A stretch of 64,000 nucleotides of DNA. It comes from Vicinamibacterales bacterium (lineage in GTDB: Bacteria; Acidobacteriota; Vicinamibacteria; Vicinamibacterales; 2-12-FULL-66-21). Location of the stretch: positions 39,504 to 103,503 of the forward strand of contig DASXLB010000020.1 of the NCBI GenBank assembly GCA_036496585.1. The letters run 5' to 3'. The notes under the pieces were generated by a model. The model did no database searches and had not been told where the DNA came from. It was given only the letters and a program-made list of their open reading frames with translations. Below are positions 40,921 through 49,396 of this stretch, piece by piece. A program made the position numbers and the translations under genes. Position 1 is the stretch's first letter. Each line of letters starts with the position of its first letter.

Positions 40921-43900
40921 TGTGCCCCCCCGCCGCTCTGCCCGGCCACCGCCGGTGCGGGCGGCCCGGCCTTGGCGGGATGCGGGGCAGAACTGCCGAC
41001 CATGCGTTCCACCGCGACGAACAGCATCGGCACCAGCAGCACACCGAGGATCGTCGCAATCAACATTCCGGCAAAGACGGCCATGCCCATGACCTTGCGC
41101 GCTTCGGCGCCGGCGCCCGACGCGGTCAGCAGCGGCACGACGCCGAGGATGAACGCGAAGGCGGTCATCAGGATCGGCCGGAAACGCAGCCGCGCCGCCG
41201 TCAGCGCCGCCTGCGCCAGCGGCTCTCCCTTCTCGTGTTCCATCTTGGCGAACTCGACGATCAGGATCGCGTTCTTGGCGGCGAGACCAATCAGCATGAT
41301 CAGGCCGATCTGCGCGAACACGTTATTGACGTAGCTGGTCGAGAAATGCCGTGCCGCCCACAGGCCGAAGAAGGCGCCGAGCGCGCCGAACGGCGTGCCG
41401 AGCAGGACGCTGAAGGGCAGGCCCCAGCTCTCGTACTGGGCGGCGAGGATCAGGAACACCAGCAGCACGGCGAGCGCGAAGGTCAGGGCAACGCCGGGGG
41501 CGCGCCGTTCCTGGAACGACATGTCGGCCCAGTCGTAGCTCATGTCGGGCGGCAGCGTTTCCTTCGCCGTCTGCTCGAGCGCGTCGAGCGCCTGCGTCGA
41601 CGAGAATCCTTCGGCCGGCACGCCGGTCAGTTCCGCGGTGCGATAGAGGTTGAACCGGTTGGTGAACTCGGGGCCGGCGATCGGCTTGGTCGTGACCAGC
41701 GTGTCGAGCGGCACCATGGCGCCGGTGTTGCTGCGCACCGAGAACAGCCGGAACTGCGAGGGGTCGACGCGGAATTCCGGCTCGGCCTGCGCGTAGACCT
41801 TGTAGACGCGGCCGAACCGGTTGAAGTCGTTGATGTAGGCGCTGCCGAGCAGCGCGCCGAGCGTCGTGTTGACGTCGCTCAGCGACAGTCCCAGCTTGGC
41901 GACTTTCGATCGGTCGATGTCGGCGTAGATCTGCGGCACGCTGGAGCGATACAACGTCGAAACGCGGCCGATCTCCGGGTGCTTGCGCGCCGCCTCCATG
42001 AACCGCTGCGTCTGCTCCGACAGATAGTCGGGTGAGCCGCCGCTGCGATCCTGCAGTTCCATCGTGAAGCCGGCGCCGGTGCCTAGGCCCGGAATCGACG
42101 GCGGTCCGAACGCCACGACCTGGGCGCCGGGAATCTGCTCGGCGAACGCACGATTCAGCGCCGCGACGACTCCATTGGAGTGGTCCTTTTCCTCGTGGCG
42201 ATCGTGCCACGGCTTCAACTGCACGAAAAAGAAACCCATGTTGGACGAGTAGGCGCCGGTCAGCAGGCTATAGCCGGTGATGGTGTTGAACCCCTGGATC
42301 GCCTCGTTCTTTTCGAGAACGGCTTCCGCCTGCCGCATCACCGCATCGGTCCGCTCGAGCGACGCCGCGTCGGGCAGGAGTGCGTTGACCAGGAGGTAGC
42401 CCTGATCTTCCTCGGGCACGAACCCGCCGGGGATGTGCCGCGCCAGTACGACTGTCAGGCCGACGGTTAGCAGCACGAACACCATGCCGCGGCCCATCTT
42501 GCGCACGAAGTAGGTGGCGACGACCATGTAGCCGTTGGTGCTGGCCCCGAACACCTTGTTGAAGCCGTTGTAGAACGGCGTCAGCAGCGACTTGCCGCCG
42601 GCTGGCTTGAGCAGCAGCGCCGACAGCGCCGGGCTCAACGTCAGCGCGTTGAGCGCCGACAGCAGCACCGAAATCGCGATCGTGATCGCGAACTGCTGGT
42701 AGAGCTTGCCGGTGATCCCGCCCATGAAGCCGACCGGCACGAACACCGCCGCCAGGATGAGCGCGATGGCGATGACCGGTCCGGTCACTTCCTCCATCGC
42801 CTTGTAGGCCGCCTCCTTGGGCGCCAGGCCGTGCTCGATGTGGTGCATCACCGCCTCGACCACGACAATCGCGTCGTCGACGACGATGCCGATCGCGAGG
42901 ACGAGGCCGAGCAGCGACAGGACGTTGATCGAGAAGCCCAGCAGCGGGAAGAACATGAACGCGCCGACCAGCGACACCGGCACGGTGAGGAGCGGAATCA
43001 GCGTGGCGCGCCAGTTCTGCAGGAAGATGAACACGACGATGATGACGAGCACGACCGCTTCGAGGAGCGTATGGACGATCTCGTTGATGCCCTCCGACAC
43101 CGGCAGCGTGGTGTCGAGCGAGACCACGTATTCCATGTCGCGCGGGAAGCGCTCCTTGAGCTGCTCCATTGCCTTCTTGATGCCGTCGGCGACCTGCATC
43201 GCGTTGGTGCCGGGAATCTGGAAGATCGCGATGACGGCGGCGGGCTTGCTGTCGTGCCGGCCGACGGCGTTGTAGAGCATCGTGCCGAGCTCGAGACGCG
43301 CGACGTCCTTCAGCTTCACCTGCGAGCCGTCGGGGTTGCTGCGGATGATGATCTCGCCGAATTCTGCCTCGTTGAGCAGGCGCCCCTGGGTGCGAACCGT
43401 GTAGGTGAACTCGGTGCCTGGCCGCGCCGGTGGACCGCCGATCTGCCCGGCCGGGCTCAGCTGGTTCTGCGCGGAGATCGCGTTGACGATGTCGGGGACG
43501 GTGATGCCGAGGCGCGCGATGCGATCGGGACGCAGCCACACGCGCATGGCGTAGTCGCTGCCGCCGAACAGGTTGATCTGGCCGACGCCCTGGATGCGCG
43601 CCAGCGTGTCGTTGATGTTGATCGTCGTGTAGTTGGCGAGGAACTGGTTGTCGTAGGTGCCCTTCGGCGATTTGATCGAGATGACCAGCAGCGGAAACGC
43701 CAGCGCCTTCTTGACCGAGACGCCGTAGTTCTTCACCGACGCCGGCATCTGCGGCTGCGCCTGGCTGACCCGGTTCTGCGTCAGCACGTTGTCCATGTCG
43801 AGGTTGCTGCCGACCTCGAACGAGACCTTCAACGTCAACGTGCCGTCGTTGGCGTTGGTCGACTTCATGTAGATCATCTGCTCGACGCCGTTGATCTGCT

Positions 43901-44099
43901 GCTCGAGCGGCGTTGCCACCGCCGCCTCGACGTCGGTCGCGCTGGCGCCGACGAACGTCGTCGTCACCTGCACCATCGGCGGCACGATCTCGGGATACTG
44001 CGCGATCGGCAGGCTTTTCATCGCCACCACGCCGAGCAGCACCATGATGATCGACAGCACCATGGCGACGATCGGACGATTGATGAAGAATTTGGCCAT
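40917..44099 (-). CDS. RND efflux pump inner-membrane transporter (HAE1/AcrB family)
   Basis: The 1060-residue protein starts MAKFFINRPIVAMVLSIIMV, typical of hydrophobe/amphiphile exporters. It has two sets of six TM helices, each with a large periplasmic loop. The proton relay in TM4 is GIVVDDAIVVVEAVMHH (Asp-Asp pair), and the second-half FIxxP..G signature region is AKNAILIVEFA. It exports drugs, detergents or solvents using the proton gradient, in a trimer with the adaptor (44102) and channel (39526). It starts 2 nt after the adaptor stop. The whole three-gene operon is predicted to be driven by the Box A promoter at 45275-45316. Confidence 0.96.
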   Translation of the reverse strand: MAKFFINRPIVAMVLSIIMVLLGVVAMKSLPIAQYPEIVPPMVQVTTTFVGASATDVEAAVATPLEQQINGVEQMIYMKSTNANDGTLTLKVSFEVGSNLDMDNVLTQNRVSQAQPQMPASVKNYGVSVKKALAFPLLVISIKSPKGTYDNQFLANYTTININDTLARIQGVGQINLFGGSDYAMRVWLRPDRIARLGITVPDIVNAISAQNQLSPAGQIGGPPARPGTEFTYTVRTQGRLLNEAEFGEIIIRSNPDGSQVKLKDVARLELGTMLYNAVGRHDSKPAAVIAIFQIPGTNAMQVADGIKKAMEQLKERFPRDMEYVVSLDTTLPVSEGINEIVHTLLEAVVLVIIVVFIFLQNWRATLIPLLTVPVSLVGAFMFFPLLGFSINVLSLLGLVLAIGIVVDDAIVVVEAVMHHIEHGLAPKEAAYKAMEEVTGPVIAIALILAAVFVPVGFMGGITGKLYQQFAITIAISVLLSALNALTLSPALSALLLKPAGGKSLLTPFYNGFNKVFGASTNGYMVVATYFVRKMGRGMVFVLLTVGLTVVLARHIPGGFVPEEDQGYLLVNALLPDAASLERTDAVMRQAEAVLEKNEAIQGFNTITGYSLLTGAYSSNMGFFFVQLKPWHDRHEEKDHSNGVVAALNRAFAEQIPGAQVVAFGPPSIPGLGTGAGFTMELQDRSGGSPDYLSEQTQRFMEAARKHPEIGRVSTLYRSSVPQIYADIDRSKVAKLGLSLSDVNTTLGALLGSAYINDFNRFGRVYKVYAQAEPEFRVDPSQFRLFSVRSNTGAMVPLDTLVTTKPIAGPEFTNRFNLYRTAELTGVPAEGFSSTQALDALEQTAKETLPPDMSYDWADMSFQERRAPGVALTFALAVLLVFLILAAQYESWGLPFSVLLGTPFGALGAFFGLWAARHFSTSYVNNVFAQIGLIMLIGLAAKNAILIVEFAKMEHEKGEPLAQAALTAARLRFRPILMTAFAFILGVVPLLTASGAGAEARKVMGMAVFAGMLIATILGVLLVPMLFVAVERMVGSSAPHPAKAGPPAPAVAGQSGGGAH

Positions 44100-44101
44100 G
44101 G

Positions 44102-45235
44102 TTACTTGGTCCCGGCCGCCGACGCCGGCTTCGGCTCTTCACGCGGCGTCACCTTGCTGCCGTCCTTCACCCGCTGCAGTCCTTCGACGATGACGCGGTC
44201 GCCGGGCTTGACCCCTTCTTCGATCACCCACGACGACGCGGTCTTGGGACCGACCTTGACGTTGTGGAAGGTGACGGCGTCGTCGCCGGAGACGGTCGCG
44301 ACGCTGTACTGTCCCTGCACCTCCTGAACGGCACGTTGCGGCACCAGCATCGCGGCGGTCCGCTTCTCGAGCACGAAGCGGGCGCGGCCGTACTGGCCGG
44401 TGCGCAGCAGCCCGCTGGGATTGGGGAACGTGAATTGGATCATCAGGGTGCCGGTCGCCGCATCGACGTTCCGCTCGGCGAATTCCGGGTGGCCCGTCTC
44501 GCTATAGGTGGTGCCGTCGGCGAGCATCAGCTCCACCGGCACCTCCTTCAGGTTGGACGAGCCGGCCGTTTTCTCCAGCTGCTGCCGGATGCGCAGGTAC
44601 TCCGCCTCGGCGACACCGGCGCGGAACTTGATCGGATCGATCGTCGAGATCGTCGTCAGCAGCGTGTTCTCGCCGCGACCGACGAGCGCGCCTTCCTTGA
44701 CCTTCGTCGTCCCGATCAGCCCGCCCACCGGCGCCAATACTCTCGTGTAGCTCAAGTCGAGCGTCGCCTTTTGCAGGGAAGCCTTCCCGGCGTCGACCAT
44801 GGCGGTGGCTGCCGCCTGGGCGGCGACGGCGTTGTCGAGCTCCTGCTGGCTGACCGCCTGGATCTTGGCGAGCGGCGTATAGCGCGTGACGTCGTTGTTC
44901 GTCTTGTCCAGCCGCGCCTGCGCGGTCGCCAGATCCGCCTTGGCTCCGGCGATCGTCGCCTCGAACGGCGCCGGGTCGATCACGTAGAGCAGGTCACCCT
45001 TGTTGACGATCGTCCCTTCACGGAAGGCGACACGCTGCAGGTAACCTTCGACGCGCGCCCGGATCTCGACGTCCTGCGTGCCGGTCGTCTGGCCGACCAG
45101 TTCCTGATAAATCGGGACGTCCTGCTGTACGACGCGCCCCACCGTTACTTCAGGGGGAGGGGGCGGCGCCGGGGGCGGCGCCTTGTCGCAGGCAGCAAGG
45201 GCGACGGCCACGAGCACGATCGCGAGCGTTTTCAC
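44102..45235 (-). CDS. RND efflux periplasmic adaptor lipoprotein
   Basis: The 377-residue protein is the membrane-fusion partner of the pump. It has a lipoprotein signal (AIVLVAVALAACDKAPPP, Cys16), a lipoyl-like half RARVEGYLQRVAFREGTIVNKGDLLYVID (parts only: VEGYLQRVAFREGTIV), a helical hairpin (AQARLDKTNNDVTRYTPL, LDNAVAAQAAATAMV), the second lipoyl half RVLAPVGGLIGTTKVKEGAL and beta-barrel and MP domains. GTG 45235 follows CTGGAG. It is the first gene of the operon behind a Box A promoter, the order adaptor-pump-channel being the usual one. Confidence 0.95.
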   Translation of the reverse strand: MKTLAIVLVAVALAACDKAPPPAPPPPPEVTVGRVVQQDVPIYQELVGQTTGTQDVEIRARVEGYLQRVAFREGTIVNKGDLLYVIDPAPFEATIAGAKADLATAQARLDKTNNDVTRYTPLAKIQAVSQQELDNAVAAQAAATAMVDAGKASLQKATLDLSYTRVLAPVGGLIGTTKVKEGALVGRGENTLLTTISTIDPIKFRAGVAEAEYLRIRQQLEKTAGSSNLKEVPVELMLADGTTYSETGHPEFAERNVDAATGTLMIQFTFPNPSGLLRTGQYGRARFVLEKRTAAMLVPQRAVQEVQGQYSVATVSGDDAVTFHNVKVGPKTASSWVIEEGVKPGDRVIVEGLQRVKDGSKVTPREEPKPASAAGTK

Positions 45236-45274
45236 GGCTGTTCTCCAGGCTCAGAGCAAAAGCGGGTCAGCATG

Positions 45275-45316
45275 AAACTATGGATGGCGGCGCCGCGCCG
45301 CTATGCGCTTTCGGCA
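45275..45316 (-). promoter_or_regulatory. Box A promoter 6 (minus), for the RND efflux operon
   Basis: On the minus strand TGCCGAAAGCGCATAG spans 45316-45301; its TAG is the stop codon of the MscS gene upstream. After 20 nt comes TAGTTT (45280-45275). Transcription would start near 45268, leaving a 33-nt leader with CTGGAG before GTG 45235. Confidence 0.6.
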
Positions 45317-46908
45317 TTGGGGTTTCCGACCACGTACATCGTCTGGGAGGGGAACGCGACCGCCGTCCCGGCGGTGCTGACGACGTCCATGACACGGAAC
45401 AGCAGGCCCTCCTGAAGCTCGAGGAAGTGCGCCCAGTCCCTCGCATACAGGTAGGCGAACACCTCGACGTCCAGTGAGAACGCCCCCATCCGCAGGAAAC
45501 GGACCCGGATCGAGGTGCCGTCGACGAACGCCTCGACGGCGAGCAGCCGGCGCACCCCCTCGAGCACGGCGCGGAGCTGCTCCGGCGTCGTCTCGTAGCG
45601 CAGCCCGATCGTCGGATGGAACCAGAAGCGATCGCGCTCCGAGAGCACCTCGAGGCTCATGTTGGCGATCTGTCCGTTCGGGATGCTGACGACGCTGCGA
45701 TCAGGCGTCCGGATGCGCGTCGAACGCAGCCCGATGTGTTCGACCGCCCCCTCGGAGCTCCCCACCCTGACGTAGTCGCCAACCCGCAGCGCCTGATCGA
45801 AGATGAGCGAGGCACCCGCGATCACATTTTCGAGCGTCTTCTGCGCCGCCAGCGCGATCGCCAGGCCGCCGACGCCGAGGCCGGCGAGCACGGGCGCCGG
45901 ATTGACGCCGTAGCGGCGCAGCGTGACGATCACGGCGAGAAAGACCACGAGCACGTCGGCGACCCGCCGTCCCACCCGCAGCAGCGAGACCGCCGCGCCC
46001 ATCGTGGCGCGCGGAATGCGGGCGATCAGCCGCCGCTCGATGCCGCCGTTCACCAGGATCAGCAACCACCCGATCGAGACGATCAGCAGCAACGAGGCGA
46101 GGTTGGCGAGATGCTGCCGGACGAGCAGCGACACCGGCAGGTTCTCGAAGGCCCACCGGCTGAGGATCGTGATGATGAGGATGCGCGCCGGCATCGGCAG
46201 TACGTCGTGATCGCTGATCGCCGGCATCCGGAACAGCCGCCGCCCAATCGGCGGCACGATGCGGCTCAGGGCGACATTCAGTACGACCGTCGTGAGATAG
46301 AGTCCGGTGAGCGCGATCAGGACGACGAGCCACTCGAACACCCGCACGCTGGCGATGCGCCACTTGAAGAGGAAGCGTGGCACGACCATCCGGGCCCGCT
46401 GCTGGCGAACGTCGTCGTACACCTGCGGGATCGCGTCGAGCGTCGCCGCCGAGAACAGCCAGAGCGGTGCGGCCTTGGCCCGGGTGACGCGCTCGAGCAC
46501 GATGTCGAGCGGCCCCTCGGGTCCACTGACGCTGCCGACGACCTCCTCCTCCGGAGCCAGCGGATTGGCGCGCGAGCCAACCGGCGTGTCGTTGAGCAGG
46601 GTCAGCCGCGGCGGCAGCCGCGCGTCCAGTACCGCGAACAACTGGTGCGCGAGCGTTTCGGCGGCCGCGTCGGGCAGGCGCGTGTCCAGGTACTGGCGGG
46701 CGAGCGCCTCGTCTCCCTTGCGGGCCGAGGCGAGGAAGCCGAGGACGGTGCCGCGCGGGGTCGTTCGTCCGAGCGGATCGACCGGCGCCGCCGCGTCTGG
46801 CGCGGGAGCGGGCGCGGCGCCGGGCAGCGTCTGCGCCGTCACCGGCAACGCGAGCGTCCAGAGGAGGATCGCGCCGGCCAGCAGCCGGCGACTTACGCAG
46901 CGCATCAC
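45301..46908 (-). CDS. Mechanosensitive channel, MscS family, with exported N-terminal domain
   Basis: The 535-residue protein has a signal peptide (LLAGAILLWTLALPVTAQ) and a Pro/Ala linker, a helical periplasmic domain (TPRGTVLGFLASARKGDEAL), about four TM helices and the MscS core: pore helix VLAGLGVGGLAIALAAQKTL with the ENVIAGASLIFDQAL loop, typical VGDYVRVGSSEGAVEHIGLR beta domain and SIPNGQIANM. Unlike the channel at 32879, the pore helix is the normal Gly/Ala type. It is a tension-gated safety valve for osmotic downshock. The stop codon coincides with the Box A site of the efflux operon, and the protein ends AESA, like the sensor kinase at 12616, simply because both genes share the box sequence there. 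Confidence 0.93.
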   Translation of the reverse strand: MMRCVSRRLLAGAILLWTLALPVTAQTLPGAAPAPAPDAAAPVDPLGRTTPRGTVLGFLASARKGDEALARQYLDTRLPDAAAETLAHQLFAVLDARLPPRLTLLNDTPVGSRANPLAPEEEVVGSVSGPEGPLDIVLERVTRAKAAPLWLFSAATLDAIPQVYDDVRQQRARMVVPRFLFKWRIASVRVFEWLVVLIALTGLYLTTVVLNVALSRIVPPIGRRLFRMPAISDHDVLPMPARILIITILSRWAFENLPVSLLVRQHLANLASLLLIVSIGWLLILVNGGIERRLIARIPRATMGAAVSLLRVGRRVADVLVVFLAVIVTLRRYGVNPAPVLAGLGVGGLAIALAAQKTLENVIAGASLIFDQALRVGDYVRVGSSEGAVEHIGLRSTRIRTPDRSVVSIPNGQIANMSLEVLSERDRFWFHPTIGLRYETTPEQLRAVLEGVRRLLAVEAFVDGTSIRVRFLRMGAFSLDVEVFAYLYARDWAHFLELQEGLLFRVMDVVSTAGTAVAFPSQTMYVVGNPNAESA

Positions 46909-47046
46909 GGGAGTGCTGCCGGGACGGGCTGCGAATTACATGCCTGAGCCTGGGGCCCGCTGGCCCAATGCAGGTGCGGAATCGGTCCGGGCCGGGCACG
47001 AAATGCCGGAGGTCGCCCGAGATACCGGACGGCGCACCCGACTCCA

Positions 47047-47093
47047 CCTGTCAGATCCACTAGTGGACGCGAGCGACAGGGGATGACTAAGGT
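47047..47093 (+). promoter_or_regulatory. Box B promoter 2 (transglycosylase gene)
   Basis: CCTGTCAGATCCACTAG at 47047-47063 differs by one base from the copy at 12544. After 24 nt, the same distance, comes TAAGGT (47088-47093). ATG 47100 lies at the predicted transcription start, so a leaderless message is likely. Confidence 0.55.
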
Positions 47094-47099
47094 GTCCGG

Positions 47100-48695
47100 A
47101 TGACGCGGAAAATTACGGTTCTGGCGCTGCTTGTCGCGGTGAGCGCCTGTTCGAAGTCCACCCCCCAGCAAACGGCGACGACATCCGCCCCGGCGCCTGC
47201 GGCCGTGCCCGCACCCTCACCCTCACCCGCGTCCGCGCCCGACGCCGCCGCGCCGTCGGCAGCAGCGACAGAGACGTCGAAAACGGCGCCCGCCGAGGAC
47301 TCCGCGCCCGAATACGAAGCCGTCCTGCCCGAATCGGTTCGGGCGGTCACGGACAAGCCGTTCACCGGCGACTTCGACGCCATGCTCAAGCGCCGGCTGA
47401 TTCGGATCGGGGTGACGTTCAACCGCACGTTCTACTTCATCGACAACGGGGCGCAGCGGGGTCTGGCCTACGAGTACGCGAACCTGTATGAAGACCAGTT
47501 GAACAAGCGTCTCAAGACCGGCAACCTCAAGGTGCACGTCGTCATGCTGCCGATGCCGCGTGACATCCTGCTCAAGGCTCTTCGGGACGGCAAGGTCGAC
47601 ATGGTCGTCGCCCAGTTGACCGTCACGCCGTCACGTCAGCAGCTCGTCGACTTCAGCGCGCCGACGCGCCGCGACGTGAGCGAGATCGTCGTGACCGGAC
47701 CGGACGCGCCGCCGATCGCATCTGTCGACGACCTGTCGGGCAAGGACGTGTTCGTCCGCAAGAGCTCGAGCTACTACGAGACCCTCGTCGCTCTCAACAA
47801 GCGGTTTGCGGCGGAAGGGAAGAAGCCCGTCGACATCAAGGTCGCATCGGAAAGCCTCGACGACGACGACCTGCTCGAAATGGTGAACGCCGGGCTGCTG
47901 CCGGCCATCGTCGTCGACAACTACCTGGCGCGCTTCTGGAAGCAGGTCTTCACCGACATCACCGTCCACGACGACGTCGCCCTCCATACCGGCGGCATGC
48001 TCGCGGTCGCGATCCGCAAGAACAGTCCGCAACTGGCGGCCGACCTCAATGGCTTCATCGCCAAGCAGGGGCTCGATTCCGCCATAGGCGCAATTCTGAA
48101 CAAGCGCTATCTGCAGAGCACCAAGTACGTGAAGGGCGCGACGTCGGAAGCAGAGCGCAAGAAATTCCTGTCGCTGATCGAGATATTCCGGCGCTACGGC
48201 GACAAATACAAATTCGATTTCCTGATGATGGCGGCGCAGGGCTATCAGGAATCGCGGCTGGACCAGAACGCCAAGAGCCCTGTCGGCGCGATCGGCGTCA
48301 TGCAGCTGATGCCGGAGACCGGCAAGGAGCAGAAGGTCGGGGACGTGCACCAGATCGATCCGAACATCCACGCCGGCGTGAAGTACATGCGTTCGATCCG
48401 AAGCACGTTCTTCGAGAAAGAACCGATGGACGATCTGAACAAGGGGCTGTTCACCTTCGCGGCCTACAACGCCGGGCCCGGCCGCGTGCGGCAGCTGCGC
48501 GTGGAAGCGAAGAAACGCGGGTTGAATCCCAATATCTGGTTCGGCAATGTCGAACGGATCGCGTCCGAACGTATCGGGCGCGAGACGGTGACCTACGTCA
48601 GCAACATCTACAAGTACTACGTGGCCTACAAGCTCGTCGCTACGGAACAACAGCGGAAGAAGCACGCGGTGAGCAGCACAGGCGGCCCGCACTGA
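47100..48695 (+). CDS. MltF-like lytic transglycosylase lipoprotein
   Basis: The 531-residue lipoprotein (VLALLVAVSACSKSTP, Cys17) has a 55-residue Ala/Pro/Thr tether, a family-3 solute-binding domain (about 90-330; RLIRIGVTFNRTFYFID, GLAYEYANLYEDQLNKR, VVAQLTVTPSRQQLVDFS) and a SLT lysozyme-like domain (about 355-505) with catalytic Glu384 in AQGYQESRLDQNAKSPVGAIG (part: GYQESRLDQ) plus GVMQLMPETG and FAAYNAGPGRVRQLR. This is the MltF architecture, which cleaves peptidoglycan to 1,6-anhydromuropeptides while the binding domain controls activity. No clear Shine-Dalgarno precedes ATG 47100, in keeping with a leaderless transcript. Confidence 0.92.
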   Translation: MTRKITVLALLVAVSACSKSTPQQTATTSAPAPAAVPAPSPSPASAPDAAAPSAAATETSKTAPAEDSAPEYEAVLPESVRAVTDKPFTGDFDAMLKRRLIRIGVTFNRTFYFIDNGAQRGLAYEYANLYEDQLNKRLKTGNLKVHVVMLPMPRDILLKALRDGKVDMVVAQLTVTPSRQQLVDFSAPTRRDVSEIVVTGPDAPPIASVDDLSGKDVFVRKSSSYYETLVALNKRFAAEGKKPVDIKVASESLDDDDLLEMVNAGLLPAIVVDNYLARFWKQVFTDITVHDDVALHTGGMLAVAIRKNSPQLAADLNGFIAKQGLDSAIGAILNKRYLQSTKYVKGATSEAERKKFLSLIEIFRRYGDKYKFDFLMMAAQGYQESRLDQNAKSPVGAIGVMQLMPETGKEQKVGDVHQIDPNIHAGVKYMRSIRSTFFEKEPMDDLNKGLFTFAAYNAGPGRVRQLRVEAKKRGLNPNIWFGNVERIASERIGRETVTYVSNIYKYYVAYKLVATEQQRKKHAVSSTGGPH

Positions 48696-48774
48696 TCTGG
48701 CCCGAGGGGCATCGCCCGTCGGACTCGCCTGTATCGTCGCCGGCGCCTCGCCGCCTCGTGCCGCCGTACGGGCG

Positions 48775-49389
48775 CTAACGCGGCCGCTTGCGCGCGAGCC
48801 CTTCCTTCTCGAGCTGCTTGCCGATCTCGATCGCCAGTTCCTTCATATAGGTCTGGACGTCCTTCGGATCTGTGGCGCGCGTGACGCCCGCCCAGATCGG
48901 CGTGCCCTTCGACAGGTCGTAGAGAAGTGTCTCGAACGTGAAGCTCCGCTCCTCGCGGGCCTTGCCGATCGGGTACACCGCGCCCCACGCGTTGCCCCAG
49001 TAGTCCCATGCGTAGTTGTAGTAGCCGCTTACCCACACCGCCGAGGAGTAGACCTTGGTGGTGTCGGTGTGCACCAGCCTCATGATGACCAGTCCCTGGA
49101 TGCCGGCCCGCGTGAACCACTGGCTGGCCTTGTCTTTGTCGGTGAGCAGTTCCTTCGGCAGGATCCGGTAGGCCGGCACGCCGATCGGACCGCGGGCGCT
49201 GATTTCACGGGCGAGCGCTTCCTCGGCCGAGACGCGGATGTTGTTGTCGTCGAGCACGACGACGGCGGCCACCTTGCGGCCGCCGAAGTTCAGAGGCTCG
49301 CTCCCGGGGGCGCGCCAGGTGGAGAGGAGTTCGAGGTCGGCGCTCGCGAAGGCCAGCGCGAAGAACAGAGCGGCGGTTGTTTTGAGCAC
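48775..49389 (-). CDS. Exported protein of unknown function downstream of DUF4136 protein
   Basis: The 204-residue protein has a signal peptide (LKTTAALFFALAFASA) and a mixed alpha/beta body: a strand KVAAVVVLDDNNIRVSAEEAL, a GVPAYRILPKELL turn, a helix-strand RAGIQGLVIMRLVHTD, a Tyr/Trp-rich loop (YYNYAWDYWGNAWGAVYP) and a strand SFTFETLLYDLSKGTPIWAG followed by a long charged helix. The fold could be GNA1162/CsgG-like, since such proteins share the repeated strand-helix and GT.IWxG strand, but that is a guess. GTG 49389 lies 7 nt after the DUF4136 stop, so the two form a unit. I do not recognise the family. Confidence 0.65.
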   Translation of the reverse strand: MLKTTAALFFALAFASADLELLSTWRAPGSEPLNFGGRKVAAVVVLDDNNIRVSAEEALAREISARGPIGVPAYRILPKELLTDKDKASQWFTRAGIQGLVIMRLVHTDTTKVYSSAVWVSGYYNYAWDYWGNAWGAVYPIGKAREERSFTFETLLYDLSKGTPIWAGVTRATDPKDVQTYMKELAIEIGKQLEKEGLARKRPR

Positions 49390-49396
49390 GGCGTCC

